Positions 27,008 to 35,519 of a DNA stretch of 64,000 nt are shown here, one piece after another (positions within the stretch are counted from its first letter, which is position 1; the number at the start of each line of letters is the position of its first letter). This DNA comes from DATAOG01 sp963753685 (GTDB lineage: Bacteria > Pseudomonadota > Alphaproteobacteria > Geminicoccales > Geminicoccaceae), in contig CAVWDE010000032.1 in assembly GCA_963753685.1 (NCBI GenBank), forward strand, positions 1 to 64,000, written 5' to 3'. Made by a program: the position numbers and the translations under genes. The notes under the pieces were generated by a model. It saw only the letters and a list, made by a program, of their open reading frames with translations. It was not told where the DNA came from and did no database searches.

Positions 27008-27637
27008 ATGAGCACGCTGCACGGTACCTTCGCCGTGATCGCGCCCTACCTCGAGCACTATGGCTACGCCGTGGTGTTTGCCGGCCTGCTGCTCGAATCC
27101 TTCGGACTGCCGCTGCCCGGCGAGACCCTGCTGATCGCGGGCGCGGCGCTGGCCGCCAAGGGCGATCTGCACATCGTGCCGCTGCTCGCCTGCGCCTGGG
27201 TCGCGGCCGTGCTCGGCTACAATCTGAGCTTCGCGGTCGGCCGGTTCGGCGGCCGCCGCCTGGTCGTTCGCTATGGCGCCCGGATCGGGATCACCGGCGA
27301 CCGTCTGGACAAGGTCGAGAAGTTCTTCGAGCGCTTCGGCGGCGAGGTGGTGCTGGTCGCCCGGTTCTTCGTGATCGTGCGCCAGCTGAACGGCTTCGTC
27401 GCGGGCACCGTCGGCATGGGCTGGTGGCGCTTCCTCGCCTACAACGGCATCGGCGCGGCGCTCTGGGTCGGCGCCTGGGGCCTCGGCGTCTACGTCATCG
27501 GCGAGCGCATCGGCGCGTTCGTGCCCTGGCTCCATCGCCTCGGCTATCTCGCCTTGGGGCTGGGCGCGCTGGTCCTGGCTGCCGGTGCCGTCCTGCATGC
27601 GCGGCGGCGGACGGCGCGCGACGCCGAGCAGGGATAG
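27008..27637 (+). CDS. DedA family membrane protein
   Basis: The 209-residue DedA/SNARE-associated-type membrane protein belongs to a family implicated in undecaprenyl phosphate or phospholipid translocation. Visible hallmarks are YGYAVVFAGLLLESFGLPLPGE near the start, GYNLSFAVGRFGGRRLV, FFERFGGEVVLVARFFVIVR and QLNGFVAGTVGM (R...N..AG motif). About five hydrophobic stretches are present. The ATG at 27008 precedes the first helix; the longer frame upstream is enoyl-CoA hydratase sequence out of frame. Confidence 0.87.
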   Translation: MSTLHGTFAVIAPYLEHYGYAVVFAGLLLESFGLPLPGETLLIAGAALAAKGDLHIVPLLACAWVAAVLGYNLSFAVGRFGGRRLVVRYGARIGITGDRLDKVEKFFERFGGEVVLVARFFVIVRQLNGFVAGTVGMGWWRFLAYNGIGAALWVGAWGLGVYVIGERIGAFVPWLHRLGYLALGLGALVLAAGAVLHARRRTARDAEQG

Positions 27638-27829
27638 GATCGGGCGGGCCATGGCGCGGGTAGGAGGGCGTAGCCGTGCGGTGCAAAGCTTCGCGATCTG
27701 CCCGTACCTGCCAACCATTGGCTGCGCCTCGGCACACCGCGATCGCCCATAAGAAACCGGAACGGGCTAGCCGCGCGCGGGGGATCGGCCTAGGTTGCGG
27801 TCAACCGAGGCGCAGATCGGGAAGGCGTC

Positions 27830-28832
27830 ATGGCCAGGATCGTTCTGACCCACGCCGACCAGATGCGGCGTGACTACTACGGCGACGAGGCTTTGGGCCG
27901 CCTGCGCCAGCTGGGCGAGGTCCGGCTGAACGAGAGCGGCGGCGCGCTCGGCGCCAACGAGCTGATCGGGCTGGCCCAGGGCTGCGAGGTCATCGTTTCC
28001 GATCGTATGACCGCCGGCTCGGCGGCGGTGTTCGCGCGCCTGCCCGAGCTCGTGGCCTGCGTGCGCTGCGCCGTGGACATCCGAAACATCGACGTCGGTG
28101 CCGCCTCGGCGCAGGGCATTCTGGTGACGCGCGCGAGCCCGGGCTTCGTCGATTCGGTCGCCGAGCTGACGGTTGGCTTCATGGTCGAGCTCGCCCGTGG
28201 CATCACGGACGCGACGCTCGCCTACCGGACCGGTGGCATGCCTGCGGTGCGCATGGGCCGGCAGCTGCGGGGCAGCACGCTCGGCATCGTCGGCTACGGC
28301 CACATCGGGACCCGGCTCGCCCAGCTCGGCCTGGCGCTCGGCATGCGCATCCTGATCAACGATCCCTTCGTGCGCGTGGTCGAGCCCGAGCTCCGCCAGA
28401 CCGACCTCGGCACGCTCCTGGTCGAGGCCGACTTCGTGGTCGTCCTGGCACTGGCGACCGAGGAGACCGAGAAGCTGATCGGTCAGGACGAGCTTGGCTG
28501 GATGAAGCCCGTCGGCCTACCTGATCAATGTCTCCCGGGGTAATCTGATCGACGAGGCAGCCCTCGAGGCGGCGCTCCGCGAGGGCCGGATCGCGGGCTT
28601 TGCCATGGACGTCGGCCGGGCGCCGGACCAGATGCCGTCGCCCACGCTCGCAGCGCTGCCGAACGTGATCGCAACCCCGCACATCGGCGGCCTCGTGCCC
28701 CAGGCGATCGCCCACCAGGCGCTCGAGACCACCCGCCAAGTAGCGGAGATCCTTCAAGGGCGGGCGCCCGCCGGGGCGGTCAATCCGGAACACGCGACGC
28801 GGTTGGCGCGTTGGCGCGGGGGCACGAGCTGA
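27830..28832 (+). pseudogene. D-2-hydroxyacid dehydrogenase, frameshifted
   Basis: This NAD-dependent D-isomer-specific 2-hydroxyacid dehydrogenase is broken by one base. The first frame has CVRCAVDIRNIDVGAA (substrate-binding region), the Rossmann motif GIVGYGHIGTRLAQ and EETEKLIGQDELGWMKP. At about 28509 an extra C (CCCG for CCG) shifts the frame. The continuation YLINVSRGNLIDEAALEAAL with the catalytic arginine, GFAMDVGRAPDQMPS and the catalytic histidine in TPHIGGLVPQA is found one frame on. Repaired it has 333 residues, normal for the family. It is followed 17 bases later by an amidohydrolase gene. Confidence 0.85.
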
Positions 28833-28849
28833 GCCAGAGGAGGAGCGCC

Positions 28850-29689
28850 ATGCATGACCGCCGCCCGAAGGTCCAGCCGCCAGCTGGCGCCTGCGACTGC
28901 CATATGCACTTCTATGGCCCCGAGGACCGCTACCCGCTGGCGCCGACCGCGACCTTCCTGCCGCCGCCCGCGACCGTCGACGACTATCGGCAGGTGCAGG
29001 CGCAGCTCGGCCTCGAGCGGGTGGTGGTGGTCCAGCCCACGGCCTACGGCACCGACAACCGCTGCACGATGGACGCGGTCACCGAGCTCGGCGAGGCGGC
29101 ACGCGCCGTGGTCGTGGTCGACCGGAGCACCGAGGATGCCGAGCTCGAGCGGCTGACCCGGGACGGCGCTCGCGGGATCCGCTTCCACATGTTCAAGGGC
29201 GGCGTACTGCCCTGGTCGATCCTCGAGGAGATGGCGGCGCGGGTGCATGCTTTCGGCTGGCACGTCCAGCTGCAGTGCAACGGCCGCGAGCTGCCCGAGC
29301 GCGAGGCGCTGCTGAGGGGCCTGCCGGGCACGCTGGTGATCGATCACATCGGCCGCTTCCAGAACCCGGTGCCGCCCGACCATCCGGCCTTCAGGAGCCT
29401 GCTCGGCCTGCTCGAGACCGGGCGGCTCTGGATCAAGCTCTCGGCGCCCTACGAGAGCTCGCGCTCGGGGCCGCCCGAATACGAGGACGTGAGCGTGCTC
29501 GCCCGCGCGCTGATCGGGGCCGCGCCCGAGCGCATGCTGTGGGCGAGCAACTGGCCGCATCCAGGCCAGACTGACCCTTCGGTCCGCGACGACGTCCGGG
29601 CGCTCGACCTTTTGCAGAGCTGGGCGCCCGACGAGACGACCCGCAACCGCATCCTGGCCGAAAACCCCGCCGCCCTCTATGGGTTCTAA
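28850..29689 (+). CDS. amidohydrolase family protein (PDC/lactone-type)
   Basis: This 279-residue metal-dependent hydrolase of the amidohydrolase-2 type is related to 2-pyrone-4,6-dicarboxylate lactonase and D-galactarolactone isomerase. AGAGGAGGAG stands before the ATG. The N-terminal metal motif is CDCHMHFYGP; other conserved points are WHVQLQCNGR, LVIDHIGR (His), KLSAPYESS and the final aspartate/asparagine region LWASNWPHPGQ, where Asn replaces the usual Asp in S-D-W. That replacement is also seen in the lactonase subgroup as far as I recall. It probably cleaves a lactone or cyclic dicarboxylate. Confidence 0.82.
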   Translation: MHDRRPKVQPPAGACDCHMHFYGPEDRYPLAPTATFLPPPATVDDYRQVQAQLGLERVVVVQPTAYGTDNRCTMDAVTELGEAARAVVVVDRSTEDAELERLTRDGARGIRFHMFKGGVLPWSILEEMAARVHAFGWHVQLQCNGRELPEREALLRGLPGTLVIDHIGRFQNPVPPDHPAFRSLLGLLETGRLWIKLSAPYESSRSGPPEYEDVSVLARALIGAAPERMLWASNWPHPGQTDPSVRDDVRALDLLQSWAPDETTRNRILAENPAALYGF

Positions 29690-29693
29690 GACC

Positions 29694-30104
29694 ATGGCCG
29701 AGCTCAGAATCAATCCCGACACCGTCTGCTTCGTGGTCGTCAAGGCGCGCGAGCTGGACGTCAAGGTCGACCCGGAGGAGCTCGACGAGGGCTCCAACCC
29801 GACCGACGACCAGATGACCTCGATCCTGGAGGACTACGCCGACGATCCGACCTTCGAGGAGCTCAAGAGCTTCCTCGAGGGGCTGAACGACGAGGAGCTC
29901 GAGGATCTGCTGGCGCTCACCTGGCTCGGCCGCGGCGACGGCACCCTCGACGACTGGGACGACATCATGGGCGAGGTCCAGGACGTGCGCGAGCGGCACA
30001 CGATCAACTACCTGCTCGGCACGCCGCTGCTCGCCGACTATCTGGAGGCGGGCCTCGCCGAGTTCGACCTGTCCTGCATCGGCTTCGAGCTCGGGCACAT
30101 GTAG
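29694..30104 (+). CDS. DUF3775 domain protein
   Basis: This is a small acidic protein of 136 residues. The start MAELRINPDTVCFVVVKARE was preferred to an ATG five codons earlier because it matches the usual family start and begins just after the amidohydrolase stop. Segments DDDQMTSILEDYADD-like (PTDDQMTSILEDYADDPTFE) and EELEDLLALTWLGRGDGTLD match DUF3775, whose function is unknown. No signal peptide or membrane helix is present. Confidence 0.82.
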   Translation: MAELRINPDTVCFVVVKARELDVKVDPEELDEGSNPTDDQMTSILEDYADDPTFEELKSFLEGLNDEELEDLLALTWLGRGDGTLDDWDDIMGEVQDVRERHTINYLLGTPLLADYLEAGLAEFDLSCIGFELGHM

Positions 30105-30261
30105 CGCCGGCTGGCACCCGGCTTCGGCGCCGCGGCCATAGCCGGCGGGCACGGATCGGCACCTGCGGCGCGGATCAAGGCACCTACGGCGACCGGGCGC
30201 TTAGCGCCTGGTCCGAACGGATCGGCCGCCGGCAGCGCCAGGGCCCGGAGGGTCTATGCGG

Positions 30262-30726
30262 TCAGCGCCCGGCCGGGTCCTGGTAGTTCTGGAGCGCATC
30301 GAGGCCGCCGGGCGGCGGGTCCTCCTCGGTGGTCTTGCCGGGCAGCGCCAGGACTTCTTCCAGCCACGGCACGCGGCTCTCGATCCCGACCTGCTTGGTC
30401 GGCCGCGCGCGTGCCGGCTCGTCCAGGCTGCCGACCATCAGCGAGATCTTGTCCCGGCCCAGATCGCGGAACGAGAGCGGCGTCCCGCAGCGGCCGCAGA
30501 AGCCGCGCTCGGCGATCGAGCTGCTCTGCCAGGTCGCAGGCGCGCCCTTGGTCCAGGCGAAGTCGCTAAGGCCGATCCCGGCGGACGCCGTGAACAGATT
30601 GCCCGCCGCCCGCTGACACATCCGGCAGTGGCAGATGTCGCCCGAGATCGGCTCCGCGTACAACGCATAGCGCACCGCACCGCATTGACAGCCGCCGGTC
30701 AGCACCGGCCTCCGCTGCTCGGCCAT
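30262..30726 (-). CDS. GFA family (glutathione-dependent formaldehyde-activating-like) protein
   Basis: The 154-residue zinc protein of the GFA/CENP-V fold has a start at MAEQRRP with GAGAGGG upstream. Zinc cysteines lie in GGCQCGAVRYALYAEP, ICHCRMCQRAAG and GFCGRCGTPLSFR, giving the expected two-site pattern. In this family only Gfa itself is known to act on glutathione and formaldehyde; most members, probably including this one, have unknown substrates. It stands alone on the minus strand between DUF3775 and the FitAB-like pair. Confidence 0.87.
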   Translation of the reverse strand: MAEQRRPVLTGGCQCGAVRYALYAEPISGDICHCRMCQRAAGNLFTASAGIGLSDFAWTKGAPATWQSSSIAERGFCGRCGTPLSFRDLGRDKISLMVGSLDEPARARPTKQVGIESRVPWLEEVLALPGKTTEEDPPPGGLDALQNYQDPAGR

Positions 30727-30884
30727 TGTCCCTCTCCCCATATCTCGGGGCCAAACATAGGCCAGGTTGCCCTGACCCGCGGATGAAACTTCCTCATCGC
30801 TGCATGAGCGCGCCTGATCCGTCGCCTGAGCCGTTGCGGCCGGTCCTTCTTGGCGACAGTGCCAACAATGCCTACGTTGTCGTG

Positions 30885-31169
30885 ATGGCGACGCTGAACA
30901 TCAGGAACCTGCCGGATGAGGTGCACCGCCGGCTGCGCCTCCGGGCCGCCGGACACGGCCGCAGCATGGAGGCCGAGGCGCGCGCAATTCTGGCTGACGC
31001 TGCCATGGAAAGACCAGAGCGCTCAATGACCAGGAAGCAACTGCTGCGCGAAGCGCAGGATCTGCAGGCCTTCATCGACAAGCTCTATGGCGGCAACAAG
31101 CCCACGAACGTGGTCGAGGACTTCATCGCCGAGCGTCGACGGCAGGCTGCGCGCGAGGAGCTCGAGTAG
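30885..31169 (+). CDS. FitA/StbC-like antitoxin
   Basis: This 94-residue ribbon-helix-helix antitoxin starts MATLNIRNLPDEVHRRLRLR, followed by AAGHGRSMEAEARAIL, both typical of FitA (plasmid stability StbC) proteins. The C-terminal half, FIDKLYGGNKPTNVVEDFIA and RRRQAAREE, would wrap the toxin. The start was placed at the family-typical ATG; the frame is open upstream but without conserved sequence. The PIN-domain toxin follows 16 bases downstream. Confidence 0.85.
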   Translation: MATLNIRNLPDEVHRRLRLRAAGHGRSMEAEARAILADAAMERPERSMTRKQLLREAQDLQAFIDKLYGGNKPTNVVEDFIAERRRQAAREELE

Positions 31170-31185
31170 GGGAGCTGAGACGCCC

Positions 31186-31563
31186 TTGGTCGTGCTCGAC
31201 GCGTCGGCGCTGCTTGCCTTCCTGTTCGACGAGCCGGGCCAGGATGAGGTGCTGGACGCGCTGCCAGTTGCCTGCATGTCGACGCTCAACCTTGCCGAGG
31301 TTCTGCTCAGGCTGGCGCGCGACGAGCGTCCGGTCGAGCAGCTGCCAGCGCGCCTCGAGCGCTTCCAGATCGAGTGGGTACCCTTCGAGCGGGTGCACGC
31401 CTTTCAGGTGACATCGCTATGGCCGTCCACGCGCGGGGCCGGCTTGTCGCTCGGCGATCGGGCATGTCTGGCGCTCGCCATCGACCGTGGCCTGCCGGTG
31501 CTGACTGCCGATCGCGCCTGGGCCAGCCTTGGCCTCGCCGTCTCCGTCCACCTCATCCGCTGA
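31186..31563 (+). CDS. PIN-domain toxin (FitB/VapC type)
   Basis: The roughly 125-residue ribonuclease has the four acidic PIN positions in VLDASALLAFLFDE, STLNLAEVL, LGDRACLALA and VLTADRAW. Such toxins cleave RNA, often tRNA, when the antitoxin is lost. A TTG start is proposed because GGGGAG lies 11 bases upstream and the protein begins at the first conserved strand; the GTG six bases later is an alternative. It forms a pair with the ribbon-helix-helix gene upstream. Confidence 0.82.
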   Translation: MVVLDASALLAFLFDEPGQDEVLDALPVACMSTLNLAEVLLRLARDERPVEQLPARLERFQIEWVPFERVHAFQVTSLWPSTRGAGLSLGDRACLALAIDRGLPVLTADRAWASLGLAVSVHLIR

Positions 31564-31574
31564 CCGGCAGCATC

Positions 31575-32063
31575 ATGAGCGGCACGCTCGCCAGCGCGAT
31601 CAAAGAGGAGCCGGATCGACCGGCGCTGATGCCGGTCGGAACCGCAGATGTGGTCCTGCTCGAAACTTTGGTCCGCGCCTACTACGCTGAGGATGGTCTG
31701 ACCTTCGACGAGGAGCGGCAGCCGCAGGCGCTGGCCCGGCTGGTCGATGGCGACGCGCTGGCCGGCGCCTGGCTGGTGCGGCAGGGCGGGCGGGCGATCG
31801 GCTATGTCATCCTCACCTGGAGCTTCAGCCTCGAATCCGGTGGCCGGGACGGCTACATCGACGAGCTTTTTCTGGTCGCCGAAGTGCGCGGCCGCGGCCT
31901 TGGGTCGCGGGTGCTGGCGCTGGCCGAGCTGGAGGCGCGCCGGCTCGGGCTGCTGCGGCTCTACCTCGAGGTCGAGCATGGCAACCGGGCGCTCAACCTC
32001 TATCGGCGCGCGGGCTTCGTCGATCATCGCCGCCATCTGATGTCGAAACGGCTCGTGCCGTAG
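31575..32063 (+). CDS. GNAT family N-acetyltransferase
   Basis: This is a 162-residue acetyltransferase. After an N-terminal helix (LLETLVRAYYAEDG) and GYVILTWSFSLE comes the substrate segment YIDELFLVAEVRGRGLGSRV containing the acetyl-CoA motif R-G-x-G-x-G/S, then LYLEVEHGNRALNLYRRAGF typical of RimI-like and AAC-like members. The ATG is 12 bases after the PIN toxin stop, so it may be co-transcribed. It is not an obvious toxin: it lacks a DUF1778 partner. The substrate is unknown. Confidence 0.85.
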   Translation: MSGTLASAIKEEPDRPALMPVGTADVVLLETLVRAYYAEDGLTFDEERQPQALARLVDGDALAGAWLVRQGGRAIGYVILTWSFSLESGGRDGYIDELFLVAEVRGRGLGSRVLALAELEARRLGLLRLYLEVEHGNRALNLYRRAGFVDHRRHLMSKRLVP

Positions 32064-32150
32064 GGGCGTGGCGCCGGCGGCCACGCGCTGCTACAAAGCT
32101 CAAGACCTCCCGATCGTGTCCTGAGCAGGCCCCCAGCAGGCAGAGAGGAT

Positions 32151-33290
32151 ATGGACAGGCCGACCGAGCGGATCATCCTGACCCCGGGTCCGGTGACCAC
32201 CAGCGTCGCGACCAAGCAGGCGATGCTCCGCGACTTCACTCCCAACGAGCCGGACCTGCTCGCCATGACCGCCGAGTTCCGCGCAACTCTGGTCGACCTC
32301 GTGAGCGGTCGCGATGCTTATGTCACCGTGCCGATCCAGGGGACCGGCAACACCGCCAACGAAGCGACGCTGGGCACGCTGGTGCCGCGCGACCGGAAGC
32401 TCCTGATCGTCAACAACGGCTTTTATGGCGAGCGTCTCAAGCAGATCGCGGGTGGGATCGGCGTGCCCTACAGGACCGTCGATCTGCCGATCACCGAGCC
32501 GGTCGGCGCCGGGCAGCTGGAGGCAGCGCTGGCCGCCGATCACCGGATCAGCCATCTGGTCGTCTGCCACGTCGATACCGGCACCGGCCTGCTCAACCCG
32601 ATCGAGCCGATCGCCGCCCTCTGCCGGCAGCGCGGCATCGGCCTGATCATCGATGCGATCGCGTCCTTCGGCGGCCTGCCGCTCGATGCCAGCGCGCTCG
32701 CCCCCGAGGCGATCGTGCTGTCGCCGAACAAATGGCTCGAAGGCATGCCCGGGATCGGGCTGGTGCTGCTCAGGCGCACAGCGCTCGAGGCGGCGGCCGG
32801 CCGTTGCCATTCGTTCTGCCTCGATCTGCACCGGCAGTGGCGGAGCTTCGAGAATGCCGGGGTCTGGCGCTTCACCCCACCCGGGCAGGCGATCGCGGCC
32901 CTGGTCGCAGCCCTCCATCAATACGCCCGCGAAGGACAGGCAGCGCGCCTCGAGCGGGTGCGGCGCAACTGGCGCTGCCTGGTCGACGGCCTGCGGGCTC
33001 AGGGCTTCGCGACCGTGCTCCCCGACGAGGTCGCAGCGCCGGTGATCGCGACCTTCCATCAACCGGCCGATCCGGCCTACGACCGGCAGCGCTTCTTCGA
33101 GGCCATGTGGCGCCAGGGCTTCGTCATGTTCCGCGGCGCGCTGACGCCGTTTCCGAGCTTTCGCATCGGCTGCATGGGCGCCTTCAATCACGAGGTCATG
33201 GCCGACGTCGTGCGCGCGGTCCGGCAATCCATGATCGCCATGGGGGTTGCCGACTGCCGGCCGGCGCCCGCTCAGGTCGCCGCCGAATAG
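32151..33290 (+). CDS. class V aminotransferase, 2-aminoethylphosphonate-pyruvate type
   Basis: This 379-residue PLP enzyme has an N-terminus (ERIILTPGPVTTSVATKQAM) and QGTGNTANEATLG that resemble PhnW (2-aminoethylphosphonate:pyruvate transaminase) and alanine-glyoxylate transaminases. The PLP lysine is in VLSPNKWLEGMPGIGL, the aspartate pairing with the ring nitrogen in GLIIDAIASFGGLPLD. PhnW makes phosphonoacetaldehyde and alanine. There is no phnX or phosphonate transporter next to it, so an alternative amino donor remains possible. Confidence 0.8.
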   Translation: MDRPTERIILTPGPVTTSVATKQAMLRDFTPNEPDLLAMTAEFRATLVDLVSGRDAYVTVPIQGTGNTANEATLGTLVPRDRKLLIVNNGFYGERLKQIAGGIGVPYRTVDLPITEPVGAGQLEAALAADHRISHLVVCHVDTGTGLLNPIEPIAALCRQRGIGLIIDAIASFGGLPLDASALAPEAIVLSPNKWLEGMPGIGLVLLRRTALEAAAGRCHSFCLDLHRQWRSFENAGVWRFTPPGQAIAALVAALHQYAREGQAARLERVRRNWRCLVDGLRAQGFATVLPDEVAAPVIATFHQPADPAYDRQRFFEAMWRQGFVMFRGALTPFPSFRIGCMGAFNHEVMADVVRAVRQSMIAMGVADCRPAPAQVAAE

Positions 33291-33459
33291 CGGTCGTGCA
33301 GGCCGAGGGCGCCCTGGTTTGCCGATTGCCAGTAATCCGCCGAGGCAGGTAACTTGTATGATATGCGTTGACTGGCGGTTGATCGGCTTTGGACAGTCCA
33401 TGAGCTTCGGCGCGTTGGGCCGGTGGCCACTTGACCTCGAGGTTCCTGGCTAGCTCGCG

Positions 33460-35472
33460 ATGGCCCTCCGCACCCCTCCGAAACCCAAGGCTGACTGCTG
33501 CGATCGGCCGGAAACGCCGCCTGCGGCGCGCACCGAGCAGGCGGGACCGGCGCTGGCCGCGGAGCTCATGCAGCGGCTCGAGCGCCAGACCGCCGAGTTG
33601 GCCGCAGCACGCCGCCGCCTGCAAGCCGAGAGCGATGAGCGCGGCCACGTCGAGGCCGCGCTTCGGAGTAGCGAAGCGCGGGCGCGGGAGGCCGAGGCCC
33701 GGCTGCGCCAGGCGCTCGAGAGCATCTCGGACGGCTTCGTCCTGTGGGACGCCGACGACCGTCTCGTGCTCTGCAATCAGCGCTATCGCGACCTGTACGC
33801 CGCAGTCGCCGACCATATCCGGCCCGGCGTCGGCTTTGCCGACCTGATCCTGCGGTTTGCCGAGCAGGGCTATATCCCCGAGGCGATCGGCCACGAGGCG
33901 GCGTGGGTCGCCGAGCGCGCCCAAGAGCGCCGTGAGCGGGCGATCGATCTGGTCGAGCGCCGCTTTGCGGACGGGCGATGGCTGCGGATCTGCGGCCGCC
34001 GGACCCCCGAGGGTGGCATCGTCACGGTGCACAGCGACGTGACCGAGCTCAAGCGCCAGGCCGAAGAGCTGCGCGGGCGCGAGGCCCAGCTGCGCGGCAT
34101 CATCGACAACATCCCGGGCGTCGTCTATCGGCGCGTACGCCACCCCGACGGCCAGATCAGCTATCCCTATCACAGTCCGCAGTTCGCGCTCCGCCACGGT
34201 CTCGATCCGGCGGCGGTGGCCGCGGACGCCTCGCTGCTCCAGGACGCCGTCCACCCCGAGGATCGCGCCGCCTGGCTCGCCGCCATCGACGAGTCAGCCC
34301 GGTGGCTCAGCCCGTTCAGCGGCGATTGCCGGATCCGGGTTCGCGGCGGCGGCTTCGGCTGGTTCCGGACGGTCGCGACCCCGACCCGCCAGACGGACGG
34401 CAGCGTCGTCTGGGATGGGGTCAGCATCGACATCACCGAGCTCAAAGCCATCGAGCAGGCCTTGCGCGCGAGCGAGCAGCGCTACCGGCGCCTGGTCGAG
34501 GCCGGTCCAATCGCGCTCCTCAGCCATCGCGAAGGGCGGGTCATGTTTGCCAACGCCAAGGCGCTCGAGCTGTTCGGCACCGCCAACGCGACCGATCTGG
34601 TCGGCCATCCGCTCATTTTCCTGGTCCATCCCGACGACCGGCCGCAGGTGCAGGCACGGCCCGGCCAGGAGCCGGCATCGGAGCCTGCAACCGAGCCCTG
34701 CGAGATCCGCATTCTGCGCCTCGACGGTCTGACCCTGGACGTCGAGGCGGTGTCGGTACCGATCATCGAGGCCGACGGCGAGCCGGCGACCCAGGTCGTG
34801 CTGCTCGACATCACCGAGCGCAAGCGGGCCGAGCAGCGCGTGCGCCACCTGGCGCATCACGATCCGCTGACCGGCCTGCCGAACCGCGCCCTGCTGCTCG
34901 ACCGGCTGCGCCAGGCCCTGCTCGAGGCGCGCCGCGAGGGCAGCCGGGTCGCCGTCCTGATGCTCGACCTGGACCACTTCAAGACCGTCAACGACACCTT
35001 CGGCCACATGGTCGGCGATCGCCTGCTGTGCGCGGTCGCGGAGCGGCTGCGGGGCACGGTCCGCGAGAGCGACACCCTCGCCCGCTTCGGCGGCGACGAG
35101 TTCACCCTCGTGCAAACCCGGCTGCGCGAGCCCTACGGCGCCGAGGTGCTGGCGCAGAAGATCGTCGAGGCGGTGGCCGAGCCGTTCGTGATCGACGATC
35201 AGGAGATCCGGACCACGACCAGCGTCGGGGTCGCGATCCATCCCGAGCAGGGCAGCGAGCCCGGGCTGCTGATCGAGCATGCCGACATCGCCCTCTATCA
35301 GGCCAAGGCGCTCGGCCGCAACCGGGCCGAGGTGTTCGTCGATGGCATGAAGGCCGACCTGCAGGCCCGCCGGACCCTCGCCGTTCGTCCGCTCGAGCCG
35401 GTCGCCGGCGCCCGGCCGCCGGCGGACCCGGTCCACGAGGCCGGCGCCAAGGACGGCACAACCAAAAGCTGA
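33460..35472 (+). CDS. PAS-domain diguanylate cyclase
   Basis: The 670-residue signalling enzyme makes cyclic di-GMP from two GTP. An N-terminal coiled coil (about 35-85) precedes three PAS domains: SISDGFVLWDADDRLVLCNQ at about 88, a PAS/PAC with HPEDRAAW near 255-330, and one starting RYRRLVEAGPIALLSH near 345. The C-terminal GGDEF domain (about 465-630) has HHDPLTGLPNRALL, the active site ARFGGDEFTLV, and RESD five residues before GGDEF, a complete inhibitory I-site (RxxD). No membrane helix is visible, so it is cytosolic. An EAL protein lies 9 kb away. Confidence 0.92.
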   Translation: MALRTPPKPKADCCDRPETPPAARTEQAGPALAAELMQRLERQTAELAAARRRLQAESDERGHVEAALRSSEARAREAEARLRQALESISDGFVLWDADDRLVLCNQRYRDLYAAVADHIRPGVGFADLILRFAEQGYIPEAIGHEAAWVAERAQERRERAIDLVERRFADGRWLRICGRRTPEGGIVTVHSDVTELKRQAEELRGREAQLRGIIDNIPGVVYRRVRHPDGQISYPYHSPQFALRHGLDPAAVAADASLLQDAVHPEDRAAWLAAIDESARWLSPFSGDCRIRVRGGGFGWFRTVATPTRQTDGSVVWDGVSIDITELKAIEQALRASEQRYRRLVEAGPIALLSHREGRVMFANAKALELFGTANATDLVGHPLIFLVHPDDRPQVQARPGQEPASEPATEPCEIRILRLDGLTLDVEAVSVPIIEADGEPATQVVLLDITERKRAEQRVRHLAHHDPLTGLPNRALLLDRLRQALLEARREGSRVAVLMLDLDHFKTVNDTFGHMVGDRLLCAVAERLRGTVRESDTLARFGGDEFTLVQTRLREPYGAEVLAQKIVEAVAEPFVIDDQEIRTTTSVGVAIHPEQGSEPGLLIEHADIALYQAKALGRNRAEVFVDGMKADLQARRTLAVRPLEPVAGARPPADPVHEAGAKDGTTKS

Positions 35473-35519
35473 GAGGCGACCGCGCGCCCGGGCCGCGCCT
35501 CGACCCTTCGCCGGCTGGA

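Noticed and set aside
24487..27015. Minus-strand ORF of 842 codons
   Set aside because: It spans the antisense of the Kef-type antiporter and enoyl-CoA hydratase and has a Gln/Asp/Arg-rich shadow composition.
31575..32063. Toxin role for the acetyltransferase after the PIN toxin
   Set aside because: No DUF1778 partner is present and the sequence resembles ordinary RimI-like enzymes.
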